The position numbers and the translations under genes are program-made. From assembly GCA_900066355.1 (NCBI GenBank), contig FMEL01000015.1, positions 25,174 through 89,173 of the forward strand: a DNA stretch of 64,000 nt. Direction: 5' to 3'. Of this stretch, positions 61,318 through 64,000 are shown piece by piece; the stretch's first letter is position 1, and each line of letters opens with the position of its first letter. Below the pieces are notes generated by a model. It had not been told where the DNA came from. It worked only from the letters and a program-made list of their open reading frames with translations, and did not search any database. The DNA comes from an uncultured Ruminococcus sp. (GTDB lineage Bacteria > Bacillota > Clostridia > Lachnospirales > Lachnospiraceae).

Positions 61318-62514
61318 CTATGAGAAAACCAGCTGTTTCAAAATTGACTTTCCGATTGTACCCTCCGGCATTTTTACCCCGAAATTCTCTGCAACAGATG
61401 CACCAATTACTGCAAATGTATCCTGATTCTCAATTGCACCGGTCTCTTTCATTTTCTTTGAATATGCAACAAACGGCACATATTCTCTTGTATGGTCAGT
61501 CCCGGTATATGTTGGGTCATTTCCATGGTCGGCAGTCAGAATAAGCAGATCATCCTCTCTCAGTTCATTCATAAGCGTCCCGAGACCTTTATCAAACTTC
61601 TCAATTTCATGTCCGTATCCTTCCGGATTTCTTCTATGTCCCCATAACGCATCAAAATCCACCAGATTGACAAAACAAAGTCCATGGAAATCCTCTTTGC
61701 AGATTTCAACTGTCTGCTGCATGCCATGTACAGAACTATCTGAATGATAAGTCTGTGTAATTCCCTCTCCGCAGAAAATATCATTGATCTTGCCTACCCC
61801 AATCACATCAAGACCTGCATCTTTTAATGCATTCAAAACCGTTCTTCCGGTCGGTTTGAGTGCATAATCATGACGGTTGCTGGTTCTTTTGAACTCGCCT
61901 TTTTTCTTTCCGACATACGGTCTCGCAATGACACGGCCAACTCTCCACTCATCTTTCATCGTCAGCTCTCTGGCAATTTCACAGCAACGATACAGATTTG
62001 CGAGGTCAAATGTCTCCTCATTTCCGCAAATCTGCATTACGGAATCTGCAGATGTGTAAACGATCATTGCGCCTGTATTGATTTCTTCTTCACCAAGTTC
62101 TTCGATAATTTCCGTACCACTTGCACTCTTGTTTCCAATGACACGCTTGCCGCATCTCTTTTCCAGTTCATCAATCAGTTCTTTTGGAAATCCTGTTTCT
62201 GTGAAAGTAATAAACGGCTTTTGTGTATAAATTCCCATCATTTCCCAGTGTCCGGTCATGGTATCTTTGCCGTTGCTGGCCTCACCAATCCGCATATAAC
62301 GGCCAATCGGCTTCTCTATACCTTCCATAGAACCACCCTTATGCAGATTCAGCATCCCAAGTTTCTGAAGATTCGGAATATCCAGAGTTCCCATCTTATC
62401 CAGAATATGTCCAAATGTATCTACACCCTTATCACCAAATTTCTCAGAATCAGGCATTGCACCGATTCCAAGTGAATCCAGAACAATCACAAATACTCTC
62501 TTATAAGTTTCCAT
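61318..62514 (-). CDS. deoB: Phosphopentomutase
   Basis: The start is ATG 62514, with AGAAGGGA before it, giving 398 residues. It interconverts (deoxy)ribose-1-phosphate and -5-phosphate. Metal-binding motifs of the alkaline phosphatase superfamily are V-L-D-S-L-G-I-G-A-M-P-D near the N-terminus, C-F-V-N-L-V-D-F-D-A-L-W-G-H-R and L-T-A-D-H-G-N-D-P. The phospho-acceptor Thr lies in D-T-M-T-G-H-W-E-M-M-G. It is the third gene of a udp-cdd-deoB nucleoside operon. Confidence 0.95.
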   Translation of the reverse strand: METYKRVFVIVLDSLGIGAMPDSEKFGDKGVDTFGHILDKMGTLDIPNLQKLGMLNLHKGGSMEGIEKPIGRYMRIGEASNGKDTMTGHWEMMGIYTQKPFITFTETGFPKELIDELEKRCGKRVIGNKSASGTEIIEELGEEEINTGAMIVYTSADSVMQICGNEETFDLANLYRCCEIARELTMKDEWRVGRVIARPYVGKKKGEFKRTSNRHDYALKPTGRTVLNALKDAGLDVIGVGKINDIFCGEGITQTYHSDSSVHGMQQTVEICKEDFHGLCFVNLVDFDALWGHRRNPEGYGHEIEKFDKGLGTLMNELREDDLLILTADHGNDPTYTGTDHTREYVPFVAYSKKMKETGAIENQDTFAVIGASVAENFGVKMPEGTIGKSILKQLVFS

Positions 62515-62544
62515 AAGCATTCCCTTCTGCATATTGTCACAAAA

Positions 62545-62964
62545 TCATGCCACATTATCCGGTCCAAATCCAAGTGGAAGAAGTTCATTTAAGGTAAAGA
62601 CATCATATTTATCTTTGCTGACAGCCAGAATAATCTTAAATGTTTTCGGATCACAAAACTCCATCATTACCTGTCTGCACACACCACACGGTGCCGCATA
62701 CTCTGTCGGGATTCCATCCTTACCACCCACAATACAGATAGCTTCAAATTCTTTTATCCCTTCGCTGACTGCCTTAAAAAAAGCTGTTCTTTCAGCACAG
62801 TTTGTTGGCGTATAAGCTGCATTTTCAATGTTGCACCCTGTATAATATGTTCCATTCTTTGCCAGAAGTGCCGCACCTACATGAAAATGTGAATACGGTG
62901 CATAAGAATAATCCAACTGCCTAATCGCCAGATCGATCATTTCTTCAATCTGTTTTTTATCCAT
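62545..62964 (-). CDS. cdd: Cytidine deaminase
   Basis: A 139-residue zinc enzyme turning cytidine to uridine. H/C-A-E motif is N-C-A-E-R-T-A with the catalytic Glu, and the other zinc ligands lie in P-C-G-V-C-R-Q. Substrate-binding Y-S-P/Y-A-P-Y-S-H-F is present. The length is typical of the homotetrameric type. It lies 30 bases before deoB and 41 after udp, linking cytidine to uridine breakdown. Confidence 0.95.
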   Translation of the reverse strand: MDKKQIEEMIDLAIRQLDYSYAPYSHFHVGAALLAKNGTYYTGCNIENAAYTPTNCAERTAFFKAVSEGIKEFEAICIVGGKDGIPTEYAAPCGVCRQVMMEFCDPKTFKIILAVSKDKYDVFTLNELLPLGFGPDNVA

Positions 62965-63005
62965 GATTCTGCCTGCCTTTCTGAGTCTCTCTGAACCATC
63001 CGGTT

Positions 63006-63797
63006 TTATTTTCTTTTTTCCTGTTCTTTATCTGCACGAATGAGTTCACGAATTGCCTCTACTGCAACTTTGATTGCTTTGTCCGTGTCATGCACTACCG
63101 GGTTTTCCAGTCCTAATTTTTCTCTTTCCTGATTGGCAATCACAAGAAAGCAGGCTCCTGCACGCACTCTTAAGTAATTTGCCACAACAAACAGTGCCGC
63201 AGATTCCATCTCAGAAGCAAGACAGCCAAGACGTTTCCATGCTTCCCATTTATTCATCAGTTCATAGCTGACCGGTTTTACTTCCGGTTCATGCTGGCCG
63301 TAAAATGAATCTTTAGACTGTACTACGCCTGTATGAAATTCACAGTGTTCTCTCTTTGCACCTTCCACAAGCGCGTTGATCACTTCCAGATTTGCCACTG
63401 CCGGAAATTCAATCGGAGCATACTCCTTACTGGTACCTTCCATACGGATAGCACCCGTTGCAACGACCACATCACCGCTCTTTACTTCCGGCTGCATTCC
63501 GCCACAGGTTCCGATGCGGACAAAGGTGTCTGCTCCGCATCGATAAAGCTCTTCCATTGCGATTGAAGCTGACGGGCCGCCGATACCGGTAGAAGTTACA
63601 CTTACTTTTACGCCGTCCAGTGTTCCTGTATAAGTTACATATTCTCTGTTGTCTGCTACAAAAACCGGATCCTCAAAATACTGTGCGATCTTTTTGCAGC
63701 GTTTCGGGTCTCCCGGCAAAATTACGTAACGGCCAACCTCACCCTGACCTACCTGAATATGATACTGTTTACTTGCATCTTCAGAATAATTTTTCAT
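63006..63797 (-). CDS. udp: Uridine phosphorylase
   Basis: The ATG 63797 is favoured over 63803 because AAGGAGG is eight bases before it. The 263-residue enzyme cleaves uridine with phosphate to uracil and ribose-1-phosphate. Motifs are L-P-G-D-P-K-R phosphate site, F-V-R-I-G-T-C-G-G-M and the nucleoside site S-E-M-E-S-A-A-L. It heads udp-cdd-deoB, whose products feed the pentose phosphate pathway. The promoter at 63851-63879 is close to consensus. Confidence 0.94.
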   Translation of the reverse strand: MKNYSEDASKQYHIQVGQGEVGRYVILPGDPKRCKKIAQYFEDPVFVADNREYVTYTGTLDGVKVSVTSTGIGGPSASIAMEELYRCGADTFVRIGTCGGMQPEVKSGDVVVATGAIRMEGTSKEYAPIEFPAVANLEVINALVEGAKREHCEFHTGVVQSKDSFYGQHEPEVKPVSYELMNKWEAWKRLGCLASEMESAALFVVANYLRVRAGACFLVIANQEREKLGLENPVVHDTDKAIKVAVEAIRELIRADKEQEKRK

Positions 63798-63850
63798 GCT
63801 CATTTCCTCCTTTTGCGGTTGGTAAGAACAGATATTTACACTATATCTTA

Positions 63851-63879
63851 AGTATAAATGGCTTTTAAGGCTTTTTCAA
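63851..63879 (-). promoter_or_regulatory. Promoter of udp-cdd-deoB
   Basis: On the minus strand, TTGAAA (63879-63874) and TATACT (63856-63851) have a 17-base spacer. From here to the window edge nothing further is recognised. Confidence 0.75.
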
Positions 63880-64000
63880 CCATTCCTTCAGAAAGAAAAA
63901 ACGCTGCACGATTTTGATATGTACCCAGAATCCTGGACACATATTTATATGAACTAGGCTGAACACATGGATGCTATTCTGTATTGCACAGGTGGCATCC

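Noticed and set aside
1..64000. CRISPR arrays, prophage, intact insertion sequences, tRNA or rRNA genes
   Set aside because: No regularly spaced repeats, phage structural genes, transposases or tRNA/rRNA signatures were found on either strand.
63880..64000. Possible transposon end at the window edge
   Set aside because: Some short inverted bases (CCAGGATTCTGG) are present but no transposase, termini or duplication can be seen.

Overview
The window looks like a chromosomal segment of a gut Firmicute of the family Lachnospiraceae, probably Blautia or a close relative. The evidence is moderate GC with AT-rich intergenic DNA, strong AGGAGG ribosome sites, several TTG starts, AdhE fermentation, spore-coat-like and DUF6472 proteins, and large secreted proteins with Ig-like C-termini. 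The genus is an inference. No tRNA, rRNA, CRISPR array, prophage or intact insertion sequence was seen.

Layout. 1-1855: N-terminal part of a secreted Tp47-domain-like protein with a promoter bracketed by two GTTAG-N6-CTAAC sites. 2157-5246: operon rfbF-ugd-DUF6472-ogg. 5393-14134: two tandem paralogous giant surface proteins; the larger is frameshifted at an eight-base poly-G tract just after its signal peptide, which suggests ON/OFF phase variation. 14449-17919: radical SAM protein, nitroreductase, hisA and a lipoprotein. 18054-19301: choline-binding-like D,D-carboxypeptidase. 19415-22410: dapA/dapB, a CobO-like ATPase and a double-OB SSB. 22609-28697: typA, an AI-2E-family permease and adhE under a Rex-type promoter. 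29119-35175: small alarmone synthetase, aminotransferase, Na+-dependent transporter, orphan sugar-binding protein and pseudouridine synthase.

35176-36562 is a long gene-free region. It carries a consensus promoter, about 0.9 kb of purine-biased non-coding sequence, a closing inverted repeat, and separately a 188-bp palindromic element. 36563-46393: aconitase-family hydratase, acyltransferase, murF-ddl, an L,D-transpeptidase-like protein with an altered active site, and an aspartate aminotransferase. 46716-47876: methyltransferase and a ten-cysteine miniprotein. 47930-53771: pstSCAB-phoU-phoR, with a Pho-box-like site and a PstS whose two halves are in swapped order. 53998-63797: ferritin-like coat protein, HAD nucleotidase, secreted purple-acid-type phosphatase, YibE/F protein, second Na+-dependent transporter, AllA-like protein, zinc macrodomain hydrolase and the nucleoside operon udp-cdd-deoB.

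The themes are cell envelope construction, phosphate scavenging (Pst plus a secreted phosphatase), fermentative redox balance, and nucleoside salvage. The most unusual items are the poly-G switch, the permuted PstS, the possible long non-coding transcription unit, a 143-bp transposed miniature element with 8-bp target duplications, and a short motif repeated just after the stop codons of three genes.
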